A stretch of DNA of 32,982 bases, from assembly GCA_964538565.1 (NCBI GenBank), contig CAZIGW010000042.1, positions 1 to 32,982 of the forward strand. The letters are read 5' to 3'. The stretch's first letter is position 1, and every line of letters starts with the position of its first letter. This DNA is from CAYVBN01 sp964538565. GTDB lineage: Bacteria > Pseudomonadota > Alphaproteobacteria > Rhizobiales > Xanthobacteraceae. The translations under genes were made by a program, and so were the position numbers. The notes beneath the pieces are model-generated. The model was not told the origin of the DNA and searched no databases. It saw only the letters and a program-made list of their open reading frames with translations. Shown here in pieces: positions 7,954-14,825 of the stretch.

Positions 7954-8655
7954 ATGGGCCGCAGACCTGAGCACCCGAAAACGGAAACCGACGGCTCCCA
8001 TCACGACCGGATCGTGTCCGCCTTCATGGCGCTGCTCGCCGAACGGCCGTTCGAGGAGATCGGCTTCGGCGACATCGCCGCACGCGCCGGCGTATCGCTC
8101 GTCGAATTGCGCGGTGAGTTCGACTCCAAGCTCGACATCCTGGCCGCCCACACCAAGGCGATCGACCGCCGGGTGCTTGCCGGCGGCGAGCCCGACATGG
8201 CGGAAGAGCCGGCGCGCGAGCGCCTGTTCGACGTGCTGATGCGCCGTCTCGAGGCGATGGCGCCCGAGAAGGAGGCGGTGCGCTCGCTCATGCGTTCGGC
8301 GCGGCGCAATCCGGGGCTCGCGCTCGCGCTCAACGCGCTCACGGTGCGTTCGCAGCAATGGATGCTCGCGGCCGCCGGGCTCGACGTGGCCGGGCCGCGC
8401 GGCATGGTGCACGCGCAGGGGCTCGCGCTGCTCTATGCCTCGGTGCTGCGCACGTGGGTTCACGACGACGATCCGGGCCTCGCCCGGACCATGGCGGCGC
8501 TCGACCGCGAGCTGGCGCGCGGCCAGCGCTGGGTCGGCTTTCTTGACGACCTGTGCCGGCTGTCCCCGACCCGCTGCTGCCCGGGCCGAAGACGCAACCG
8601 CGAGCGCGGCCGCCGCCACCGCGAGACCGGCGACGGCGAACCGGCGGCGGCCTGA
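7954..8655 (+). CDS. TetR/AcrR-type regulator with a COQ9-like C-terminal domain
   Basis: A 233-residue protein. Residues about 15-62 form a TetR helix-turn-helix (RIVSAFMALLAERPFEEIGF, then DIAARAGVSLVELRGEF). The rest looks like the all-helical domain shared by TetR ligand-binding halves and COQ9 lipid-binding proteins: RERLFDVLMRRLEAMAPEK, a Trp-containing helix RTWVHDDDPG and LARTMAALDRELARGQRW. The final 30 residues are an Arg-rich, probably disordered tail. The start at 7954 has AAGGAG eight bases upstream. Whether it acts as a DNA-binding repressor, as a COQ9-type ubiquinone factor, or both, cannot be told from sequence. Confidence 0.78.
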   Translation: MGRRPEHPKTETDGSHHDRIVSAFMALLAERPFEEIGFGDIAARAGVSLVELRGEFDSKLDILAAHTKAIDRRVLAGGEPDMAEEPARERLFDVLMRRLEAMAPEKEAVRSLMRSARRNPGLALALNALTVRSQQWMLAAAGLDVAGPRGMVHAQGLALLYASVLRTWVHDDDPGLARTMAALDRELARGQRWVGFLDDLCRLSPTRCCPGRRRNRERGRRHRETGDGEPAAA

Positions 8656-8683
8656 CGCGCGAAGCCGAGCGGTTCGGAACCTC

Positions 8684-8702
8684 AGGGCGCGTGAAGCGCC
8701 CT
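8684..8702. terminator. Hairpin in the convergent gap between TetR-type gene and kinase
   Basis: AGGGCGC-GTGAA-GCGCCCT: a perfect 7-base stem with a 5-base loop, 29 bases past the TetR-type stop. There is only a short T-stretch (CATT) after it, so it is a weak intrinsic terminator candidate for either strand. Confidence 0.35.
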
Positions 8703-8914
8703 CATTCCATCGCTGCTGAGCCTTACCGGCCTTGACGGACTCGACGCCGGGGCTCTCGGTTCTTGCCTCGACGCACCTTCTTCACGCGACCCGATACCTA
8801 CTTCGCTCGAAAACGATCCGAGCCACGGCGCGTGGTCTCATCGGCGAGCCGATCCCGCTTCGCCGGATCATGCGCCCGAGCGGAGGCGCAGGCGCCCGAC
8901 GGCGCAGCAATCCG

Positions 8915-10303
8915 CTAGACCGGCACGCGGACGGTCGCGCGCAGGCCGCCGAGCGGGCTGTCGCCGAGCATGATGTCGCCGCCGTGCGAGCGCGCGATGT
9001 CGCGCGCGATCGCAAGTCCGAGGCCGGTCCCGCCCTCGTCCTGGTTGCGCGCGTCGTCGAGCCGCAGGAAGGGCTTGAAGACGTCCGCGCGCATGTGCGC
9101 CGGAATGCCCGGCCCGTCGTCGTCGACCGAGACCGTGAGCCAGCGGTGATCGCGATGCCCGGTGATCGCGATGGTCGAGGCGAAGCGCGCCGCGTTCGAG
9201 ACCAGGTTGGCGAGACAGCGCTTGAAGGCCGCCGGGCGCACCGTCACGACCGGGATGCCGTGGAATTCCGCCGTCGCACTGTGGCCCTGCCGTTCGACAT
9301 CCGTCTTGAGCTCCTGCAGGAACGCCGCCATGTCGGTCGGCGCCGACTGCTCGCCGGCGTCGCCGCGCGCGAACGCCAGATAGGCCTCGAGCATCCGGCC
9401 CATCTCGTCGACGTCCTTCTTCATCGCCTCGACTTCGGGGCTCTCCTCGAGCAGCGCAAGCTCGAGCTTGAAGCGCGTGAGGATGGTGCGCAGGTCGTGC
9501 GACACGCCGGCCAGCATCGTGGTGCGCTGCTCGATGGCGCGCTCGACCCGGCGCTTCATCTCGATGAAAGCCTGCGCGGCGCGGCGCACCTCGCGCGCAC
9601 CGCGCGGGCGGAAATCCGGGGCTTCGCGCCCCTTGCCGAAACGCTCGGCCGCGTCGGCGAGCCGCAGGATCGGGCGGATCTGGTTGCGCAGGAACAGGAT
9701 GGCGACGGCGAGCAGCACCAGCGAGGTGCCGACCATCCACAACAGGAAGATCTCCGAATTGGACGCGTAGGCGGCGCTGCGTCGCGCGAACACGCGCATG
9801 ATCGTGTTGTCGAGCTTGATGCGGATCTCGACGAGCGAGGAGCGGCCGACCGTGTCGATCCAGAACGGCTTGCCGATCTGCTTGCGGATCTCCTCCGACA
9901 GCGCCTGGTCGAGCAGCGAGAAGAACGGCTTCGGGCCCGGCGGCGGCAATTCGGTCACCGGCAGGAAATCGACGGTGAGGCCGAGCCGGTCCTGCGCCAG
10001 ATGGCGGATGAAGGCGTTGTCGGCGTCGGGCGGAAGATGCGAATAGACGTCGATCAGCGCGGATATGTCCTGCGTCACCGCGGCGGAGAGGCGGCGCGTG
10101 ACCGTGTTCCAATGCCGCTCCATGAACACGAAGGCGACGACCGACTGCAGGACCACCATCGGGACGATGATGATGAGCAGCGAACGGGCGTAGAGCCCGG
10201 TCGGCATCATGCCCTTGAACCAGCGGCCGAAGGCGTCCCACAGGTTGGACAAGCGGTCGGCGGCGTCGCGGATGCGCGCGATGCCGAGGTCGAGGCTCGT
10301 CAT
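8915..10303 (-). CDS. EnvZ-like sensor histidine kinase
   Basis: A 462-residue inner-membrane kinase, partner of the response regulator encoded just upstream. A transmembrane helix lies at about 41-61, a periplasmic sensor loop of about 120 residues follows, and a second helix lies at about 185-205. Then come HAMP, the dimerisation domain with H-box AGVSHDLRTILTR (phospho-acceptor H269), the N-box NLVSNAARFA at 366-375, G1 DDDGPGIP at 394-401 and G2 GGTGLGLAIA at 424-433. The proline after DLRT in EnvZ-type H-boxes is replaced by Ile (I274). The ATG at 10303 overlaps the stop of the regulator gene (ATGA), so the two are translationally coupled. The signal sensed is unknown. Confidence 0.95.
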   Translation of the reverse strand: MTSLDLGIARIRDAADRLSNLWDAFGRWFKGMMPTGLYARSLLIIIVPMVVLQSVVAFVFMERHWNTVTRRLSAAVTQDISALIDVYSHLPPDADNAFIRHLAQDRLGLTVDFLPVTELPPPGPKPFFSLLDQALSEEIRKQIGKPFWIDTVGRSSLVEIRIKLDNTIMRVFARRSAAYASNSEIFLLWMVGTSLVLLAVAILFLRNQIRPILRLADAAERFGKGREAPDFRPRGAREVRRAAQAFIEMKRRVERAIEQRTTMLAGVSHDLRTILTRFKLELALLEESPEVEAMKKDVDEMGRMLEAYLAFARGDAGEQSAPTDMAAFLQELKTDVERQGHSATAEFHGIPVVTVRPAAFKRCLANLVSNAARFASTIAITGHRDHRWLTVSVDDDGPGIPAHMRADVFKPFLRLDDARNQDEGGTGLGLAIARDIARSHGGDIMLGDSPLGGLRATVRVPV

Positions 10304-11007
10304 GGCGAAACCACCAGCCGGTACCCGATCCCGCGCACCGTCTGCAGCAGCAGCGGGTTGGCGGGATCGACCTCGATCTTGCGCCGCAGCCGGTTGACCT
10401 GCACATCGACCGCGCGCTCGCCGACGATGCCGCCGTTGCCGGCGAGCGCCAGTCGCGCCACCGTCTCGCCGGGTGCGGCGGCGAGGATGCGCAGCATCTC
10501 GCGTTCGCGATCGGTGAGGTGAATGAGATCGTCTCCGCGCCGCAGCTCGCCGCGCGCGATGTGGAAGACGAACGGCCCGAAGCGCACCGACTCGATCGCC
10601 GGCGGCACGGACGGCTGCGTGCGCTTGAGAATGTTGGCGATGCGCAACGAGAGCTCGCGCGGCTCGAACGGCTTGGCGACGTAGTCGTCGGCGCCGATCT
10701 CGAGGCCCGCGATGCGGCTCTCGGTCTCGTCGCGCGCCGTCAGCATGAGAATCGGCACGCCCGAATTCGAGCGGATCGCCTTCGCAAGATCGAAGCCCGA
10801 CTCGCCCGGCATCATCACGTCGAGGATGAGCAGGTCGAAGGAGAGGCCGTCGAGCTTGGCACGCGCCTCCGCCGCGTTGTCGGCGGTGGTGATGCGGTAG
10901 CCTTCGCCCGACAGGAATCGGGACAAGAGGTCGCGGATGCGGCGGTCGTCATCGACCACGAGGAGATGCGGCGCGTCGTCCGGCAACGCGACGGATCGTG
11001 AACTCAT
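10300..11007 (-). CDS. OmpR/PhoB-type response regulator
   Basis: A 235-residue regulator with a receiver domain followed by a winged-helix DNA-binding domain. Receiver residues are D19/D20 (LLVVDDD), phospho-acceptor D63 in ILDVMMPGE, T90 in MLTAR and K112 in AKPFEPREL. The C-terminal domain carries LTDREREMLRILA and the recognition helix region ERAVDVQVNRLRRKIE, ending with VRGIGYRL. I choose ATG 11007 because GGGGA sits seven bases upstream. A GTG at 11040 that overlaps the MarR stop as GTGA would add 11 residues and is a realistic alternative. The MarR-regulator pairing resembles petP-petR described in Rhodobacter capsulatus. Confidence 0.95.
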   Translation of the reverse strand: MSSRSVALPDDAPHLLVVDDDRRIRDLLSRFLSGEGYRITTADNAAEARAKLDGLSFDLLILDVMMPGESGFDLAKAIRSNSGVPILMLTARDETESRIAGLEIGADDYVAKPFEPRELSLRIANILKRTQPSVPPAIESVRFGPFVFHIARGELRRGDDLIHLTDREREMLRILAAAPGETVARLALAGNGGIVGERAVDVQVNRLRRKIEVDPANPLLLQTVRGIGYRLVVSP

Positions 11008-11036
11008 GGCTTGTTCCCCGTTCGAACGAGGGAGCG

Positions 11037-11579
11037 TCACGGACGCATGCGACGCGCCCGGTCCGCCCGCTCGATGAAACGCAACACCTCTTCGCGCTCG
11101 CCCGTCTCGATCATCGCGATCAGGAACTTCCGCGCGGCCTCGTGGGCGCCGGGCCCGAGCTCGTTCAGGGCGCGCGCAATCCGGCTGGTCTGCAGGCTGG
11201 CAAGCTTCAGCGCCAGCGCCTCGCCCTTGGGCGTGACGAACAGCAGGCGCTGGCGCCGGTCGTTGGCGCCTTCCTTCTGCGTCACGTAGCCCTCGTCGAG
11301 AAGCTGCTTGAGCACGCGTCCCAGCGACTGCTTGGTGATCTTCAGGATCTCGAGCAGGTCGGCAACTTTCATGCCCGGATGGCGGTTGACGAAATGCAGG
11401 ATTCGATGATGCGCACGGCCGAATCCGAGGTCGGCCAGGACGTCATCGGGGTCGCCGACGAAGTCGCGGTAGGCGAAAAACAAAAGCTCGATCAGGTCCC
11501 AGGTCGGCTCGGCGGCCGGCTTCTCCGCCGGAGTCGAGGCGGGGCGCTGCGGAACCGGACTCACATTTATGTCAGCCAT
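11037..11579 (-). CDS. MarR-family transcriptional regulator (PetP-like context)
   Basis: A 180-residue winged-helix regulator. The DNA-binding part runs about residues 55-120: HHRILHFVNRHPGMKVADLL, the recognition helix KITKQSLGRVLKQLLDEGYV and the wing EGANDRRQRLLFVTPKG, with the conserved DRR. The N-terminal 25 residues are Pro/Ala-rich and probably flexible. It is the first gene of a three-gene operon with the response regulator and kinase. No Shine-Dalgarno sequence precedes the ATG at 11579, and that ATG lies within the spacer of an inverted repeat (11568-11588). The gene may therefore be leaderless or nearly so, and autoregulated. Confidence 0.93.
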   Translation of the reverse strand: MADINVSPVPQRPASTPAEKPAAEPTWDLIELLFFAYRDFVGDPDDVLADLGFGRAHHRILHFVNRHPGMKVADLLEILKITKQSLGRVLKQLLDEGYVTQKEGANDRRQRLLFVTPKGEALALKLASLQTSRIARALNELGPGAHEAARKFLIAMIETGEREEVLRFIERADRARRMRP

Positions 11580-11588
11580 ATTGACATA
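11568..11588. promoter_or_regulatory. Inverted repeat over the MarR start codon (candidate operator, site 1)
   Basis: TATGTCA, seven bases (GCCATAT), then TGACATA: perfect 7-base arms. The MarR start codon (complement at 11577-11579) lies inside the spacer. The core GTCAG-CCATAT-TGAC recurs in site 2 at 11694-11710. Confidence 0.55.
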
Positions 11589-11693
11589 TTTCGGTTTGAT
11601 TGTTACTCAATGTCCAGAGTTTTCGAAAGGATCGTGCTTCCGATCCGCCCGCCAACATTGCACCGTTCCTTGAAGCACGCTCTCATGGGACCG

Positions 11694-11710
11694 GTCAGAC
11701 CATATCTGAC
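11694..11710. promoter_or_regulatory. Inverted repeat upstream of the aminotransferase gene (candidate operator, site 2)
   Basis: GTCAGA-CCATA-TCTGAC: perfect 6-base arms about 92 bases before the aminotransferase ATG. Aligned with site 1 it has the same blocks GTCAG, CCATAT and TGAC in the same order, with one extra base on each side of the centre. Confidence 0.5.
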
Positions 11711-11801
11711 TTGAGCGCCGAGGCAAAATCGGCGCGACGCCGGACCAGTGGGACGTTAAGAGATGGCACAGGCCGCGCCATCGGTCCCGAGGAGGAAAGC
11801 C

Positions 11802-12692
11802 ATGCCAGTGCCATTCGACCAACTTGACGGCGTGATCTGGTACGACGGCGCGCTCGTCCCCTGGGCCGATGCCAAGATCCACGTGCTCTCGCACGGGCTG
11901 CACTACGCGAGCTGCGTGTTCGAGGGCGAACGCGCCTATGGGGGCGAGATCTTCAAGTGCACGGAGCATTCCGAGCGCCTGAAGCGGTCGGCCAACGTGC
12001 TGGATTTCGAGATCCCCTATTCGGTGGCCGAGATCGACGCCGCCAAGCGGCTGGTGGTCGAACGAAACGGCAAGAAGAACGCCTACGTCCGTCCGGTCGC
12101 CTGGCGCGGATCGGAAATGATGGGCGTGGCGGCGCAGAACAACAAGATCCACCTCGCCATCGCGAGTTGGGAGTGGCCGAGCTATTTCAATCCGGCCGAG
12201 CGGCTGAAGGGTATCCGCCTCGATCTCGCCGAATACCGCCGGCCGGATCCCAAGACCGCGCCCTCGCTCGCCAAGGCGGCCGGGCTCTACATGATCTGCA
12301 CGATCTCCAAGCACAAGGCCGAGCGCAAGGGCTACGCCGACGCGATGATGCTCGACTGGCAGGGACGCGTGGCCGAGTGCACGGGCGCCAACATCTTCTT
12401 CGTCCGCGACGGCCGCATCCACACGCCGATCGCCGACTGTTTCCTCGACGGCATCACGCGCCGCACGGTGATCGATCTCGCCAGGCGGCGCGGATTCGAG
12501 GTCGTCGAGCGACGCATCATGCCGGAGGAGCTGACGGAGTTCTCGGAGTGCTTCATCACCGGCTCGGCCGCCGAGGTGACGGCCGTTTCGGAGATTGCAC
12601 AGTGGACGTTCACGCCCGGCGCGATCACCAAGCAACTGATGGACGACTACACCACCGAAGTGCAGCCGAAGGGCAAGGCGGCGGCCGCGTAG
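11802..12692 (+). CDS. ilvE: Branched-chain amino acid aminotransferase (fold-type IV PLP enzyme)
   Basis: Interconverts Leu/Ile/Val and their 2-oxo acids with glutamate/2-oxoglutarate. The protein has 296 residues. The PLP lysine is K158 in SLAKAAGLYM. The class-IV signature follows: AERKGYADAMMLDWQGRVAE then CTGANIFFVRDGRIHTP, with E192 facing the PLP ring nitrogen. The C-terminal FITGSAAEVTAVSEI is the phosphate-binding region. ATG 11802 is preceded by GAGGAGGAAAG, an almost ideal ribosome-binding site, so I reject the upstream ATG at 11763. It is divergent from the MarR operon with shared upstream DNA. D-amino-acid aminotransferase and aminodeoxychorismate lyase share the fold, but length and motifs favour IlvE. 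Confidence 0.92.
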   Translation: MPVPFDQLDGVIWYDGALVPWADAKIHVLSHGLHYASCVFEGERAYGGEIFKCTEHSERLKRSANVLDFEIPYSVAEIDAAKRLVVERNGKKNAYVRPVAWRGSEMMGVAAQNNKIHLAIASWEWPSYFNPAERLKGIRLDLAEYRRPDPKTAPSLAKAAGLYMICTISKHKAERKGYADAMMLDWQGRVAECTGANIFFVRDGRIHTPIADCFLDGITRRTVIDLARRRGFEVVERRIMPEELTEFSECFITGSAAEVTAVSEIAQWTFTPGAITKQLMDDYTTEVQPKGKAAAA

Positions 12693-12712
12693 GTCGCGAT
12701 CGGGATCCGGAG

Positions 12713-12741
12713 GGGATGGCTTTTCTCCGAATCGCCATCCC
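12713..12741 (+). terminator. Candidate rho-independent terminator after the aminotransferase gene
   Basis: GGGATGGC, 13 bases, then GCCATCCC: a perfect 8-base stem 20 bases past the stop codon. A run of five T begins at 12750, eight bases beyond the stem, which is further than ideal. Confidence 0.45.
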
Positions 12742-12759
12742 GCTCTGACTTTTTGATTG

Positions 12760-12808
12760 GAGCATGATCTTCTCCGAAGACCGCTGTCCAGATTTCGGAA
12801 TCATGCTC
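12760..12808. repeat. Palindromic intergenic repeat of the Hyphomicrobiales GAGCATGATC type
   Basis: GAGCATGAT at 12760-12768 and ATCATGCTC at 12800-12808 are perfect 9-base outer arms. TCCGAA and TTTCGGAA elements inside can extend the hairpin. The form matches the short palindromic elements repeated in many Hyphomicrobiales genomes (recalled, not searched). It fills the gap between two convergent genes and its last base is the first base of the moaE stop-codon complement. Confidence 0.7.
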
Positions 12809-13287
12809 TATTCCGCGGCGTCGCGGCGCCGCGGCTCGCTCCAGCGCTCGGCGGCGGCGGCGTCGGCCTCTCTGGCCTCGACCCAGGCGGGGCCGTCGGC
12901 ACGCTCTTCCTGCTTCCAGAACGGCGCCCGCGTCTTCAGATAGTCCATCAGGAATTCGGCCGCCGCGAAGGCAACGCCGCGATGCGCGGCCGCGGTCACC
13001 ACGAGCACGATGTTGTCCCCGGGCACGAGCCGCCCGTAGCGGTGGACCACCGTCACGCCGAGCAGCGCCCAGCGGCTCTCGGCCTCCGCCACATGGCGAT
13101 CGATCTCCGCTTCCGCCATGCCCGGGTAGTGCTCGAGCGTCATCGCCCCAATCGGCTCGCCGTCCCCGGCTCCGCGGCAGATCCCGCTGAACGTCACCAC
13201 GGCTCCGACGTCGGTGCGCCCGCGCGTGAGCCTTGCCGCCTCGGCGGCCGCATCGAAATCCTCGCGCTGCAGGCGGATGGTTCTCAC
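12808..13287 (-). CDS. moaE: Molybdopterin synthase catalytic subunit
   Basis: Large subunit of the MoaD2-MoaE2 complex that inserts two sulfurs into cyclic pyranopterin monophosphate to make molybdopterin. The protein has 159 residues. Motifs are GAVVTFSGICRG at 28-39, LEHYPGMAEAEI at 51-62, HRYGRLVPGDNIVLV at 82-96, AAHRGVAF at 100-107 and YLKTRAPFWKQE at 116-127, which holds the two catalytic lysines (K118, K125). The frame is open to 13479, but the N-terminal extension is inside moaD in another frame. The GTG at 13287 has GAGGA seven bases upstream and gives the normal N-terminus. It lies 41 bases downstream of moaD on the same strand. Confidence 0.95.
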   Translation of the reverse strand: MRTIRLQREDFDAAAEAARLTRGRTDVGAVVTFSGICRGAGDGEPIGAMTLEHYPGMAEAEIDRHVAEAESRWALLGVTVVHRYGRLVPGDNIVLVVTAAAHRGVAFAAAEFLMDYLKTRAPFWKQEERADGPAWVEAREADAAAAERWSEPRRRDAAE

Positions 13288-13328
13288 GCGCCGATCCTCA
13301 TGCGGCAGCCCGTACGGACGCGCCTCGC

Positions 13329-13580
13329 CTACCCGCCGGTCATCGGCGGGAAGAAGGCGATTTCGCGCGCGCCCGTGATCGCCGCGTCGGCCTTGACGTG
13401 GGCGCGGTCGATGGCGGCGCGGATCACCTTCGGGTTCTCGAACGCGTGGGCGTATTCCTCCCCGCGCGCGGAGAGCCACGTCATCAGTTCGCCGACGGTG
13501 CGGACGGCCGGCGGCGGCTCGACCGTCTCCTCCGGCTTGCCGATGCGCTCGCGCACCCAGGCGAAATAAAGCACCTTCAT
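13329..13580 (-). CDS. moaD: Molybdopterin synthase sulfur-carrier subunit
   Basis: An 83-residue ubiquitin-fold protein ending in the diagnostic PPMTGG. The C-terminal Gly-Gly is adenylated and thiocarboxylated by MoeB-type enzymes and then donates sulfur within the MoaE complex. The start MKVLYFAWVRERIGKPEE is typical. Its ATG is one base past the pgsA stop, so pgsA-moaD-moaE read as one transcript. No moeB, moaA or moaC lies in the window. Confidence 0.95.
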   Translation of the reverse strand: MKVLYFAWVRERIGKPEETVEPPPAVRTVGELMTWLSARGEEYAHAFENPKVIRAAIDRAHVKADAAITGAREIAFFPPMTGG

Positions 13581-13581
13581 C

Positions 13582-14190
13582 TCATTCCTCGATCAAGTGG
13601 CGCACCCCGGCGCGGAAATAGTCCCAGCCGGTGTACAGCGTGACGAGCGCGGACAGCCAGAGCAGCGTCAGCCCGGCGGGCGTCACCAGCGGAAAGACCT
13701 GGTCGCCCGCCTCGCCGGCGAGTAGAAAACCGATCGCCACGAGCTGAACGGTCGTCTTCCACTTGGCAAGCCGCGTGACCGGTACGCTCACCCGCAGCTC
13801 CGCCAGGTATTCGCGCAGGCCCGAGACCAGGATCTCGCGGCAGAGAATCACGATCGCCGCCCACAGCGACCAGCCGCGAATGGTGCCGTCGGCCGCGAGC
13901 ATCAGCAGGCAGGAAGCGACCAGGAGCTTGTCGGCGATCGGATCGAGCATGCGTCCGAACGTCGACTGCTGGCTCCACATCCGCGCCAGGTAGCCGTCGA
14001 GGAAATCGGTGACCGCGGCCGCTATGAAGATGGCCAGCGCGACCCAGCGCAGCCACACGCCGCCCTGCATCACGTCCTGCCAGTACATCGCCGCCACGAC
14101 CGCAGGCACCGCCGCAATGCGCGCATAGGTCAGGAGATTAGGCAGCGCGAGCGGTCTGGTGGGCACGGGCCTCGTGGTAGCGACTTCCAT
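13582..14190 (-). CDS. pgsA: CDP-diacylglycerol-glycerol-3-phosphate 3-phosphatidyltransferase
   Basis: Inner-membrane CDP-alcohol phosphotransferase making phosphatidylglycerophosphate, the precursor of phosphatidylglycerol and cardiolipin (and so of the lipid donor used by Lgt). The 202-residue protein has about five to six hydrophobic segments and a complete motif D-G-x2-A-R-x8-G-x3-D-x3-D at D65, G66, A69, R70, G79, D83, D87, with D62 just before. The start follows TTGAGGTC, with spacing shorter than usual; a GTG at codon 9 is a possible alternative. It heads the moaD-moaE transcript. Confidence 0.94.
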   Translation of the reverse strand: MEVATTRPVPTRPLALPNLLTYARIAAVPAVVAAMYWQDVMQGGVWLRWVALAIFIAAAVTDFLDGYLARMWSQQSTFGRMLDPIADKLLVASCLLMLAADGTIRGWSLWAAIVILCREILVSGLREYLAELRVSVPVTRLAKWKTTVQLVAIGFLLAGEAGDQVFPLVTPAGLTLLWLSALVTLYTGWDYFRAGVRHLIEE

Positions 14191-14307
14191 GACCTCAAGA
14201 ATAGCCGGACGGCCCCGATGGCAACAGCCAAAAAGCCTGATCTTGCCCCCTGCCCGTCGATTTGCTCACATCCGGGCACGGGCGCAAGAGGGCAGCGGGG
14301 GCGATCG

Positions 14308-14811
14308 GTGGTCAGATACGGTGCTGCGGCGCTCCTCGCCGGCCTGTTGTGCGCCGTCTCCGTCGCCTCGGCCCAGAACAAAATCGCCCACGACAAGTGG
14401 GAGGGCTTCGCGATTCGCAAGCCCGAGGGGGCGTTCGACCGCTGCGTCCTCTATAACCGCGCCATCGGCGCGATCAGCATCTCGCCTTACGAGATGCTCG
14501 GAATCAGCCGCGACGCGGCCGGCCATGTCGGCCTCCTCGTGTTCTACACCCCGAGCACGCTCGCGCGCGAAAAGGACATTCCGGTCGTTCTCAAGCTCGA
14601 CGACCACCCGCCCGTCACCCTGACCGGCCGCGCCATCTCGGACTTTCATATCGGGGTCGACGGCCCGCTCGGCGCCCCGGTCCTGGCGATGCTGCGAACG
14701 GCCAGGCGCATCGAGGTCTCGGCCGAAGGGCACGTGATCCGTTTCGACGTCACCGACGTCGGCGGCGCGCTGCAGACCCTCTCCGAGTGCGTGAAGGCGA
14801 ACGCGCGCTGA
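14308..14811 (+). CDS. Exported protein of unknown function
   Basis: From a GTG at 14308 the protein is 167 residues, with a clear Sec signal peptide: VRYGAAALLAGLLCAVSVASA, probable cleavage after ASA. The mature part (about 145 residues) has two cysteines, one in FDRCVLYN and one in SECVK near the C-terminus, that could form a disulfide, and a predicted beta-rich middle (ISPYEMLGISRD, VVLKLDDHPPVTLTG). The arrangement recalls the IalB-like exported proteins of alphaproteobacteria, but I cannot show homology. The frame is open back to an ATG at 14218, which would place about 30 hydrophilic residues before the signal peptide, so I prefer 14308. It is convergent with uvrC. Confidence 0.72.
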   Translation: MVRYGAAALLAGLLCAVSVASAQNKIAHDKWEGFAIRKPEGAFDRCVLYNRAIGAISISPYEMLGISRDAAGHVGLLVFYTPSTLAREKDIPVVLKLDDHPPVTLTGRAISDFHIGVDGPLGAPVLAMLRTARRIEVSAEGHVIRFDVTDVGGALQTLSECVKANAR

Positions 14812-14825
14812 TCGCCCGGCGAACG

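Noticed and set aside
8732..10522. A 596-codon open frame on the plus strand opposite the kinase gene
   Set aside because: It is the antisense shadow of the kinase and regulator genes; its product is His/Arg/Glu-rich with no domain, as expected in high-GC DNA with rare stop codons.
12713..12808. The two hairpins after the aminotransferase gene as a riboswitch or CRISPR-like repeat pair
   Set aside because: They differ in sequence, lie between convergent genes and are better explained as a terminator plus an intergenic palindromic repeat.
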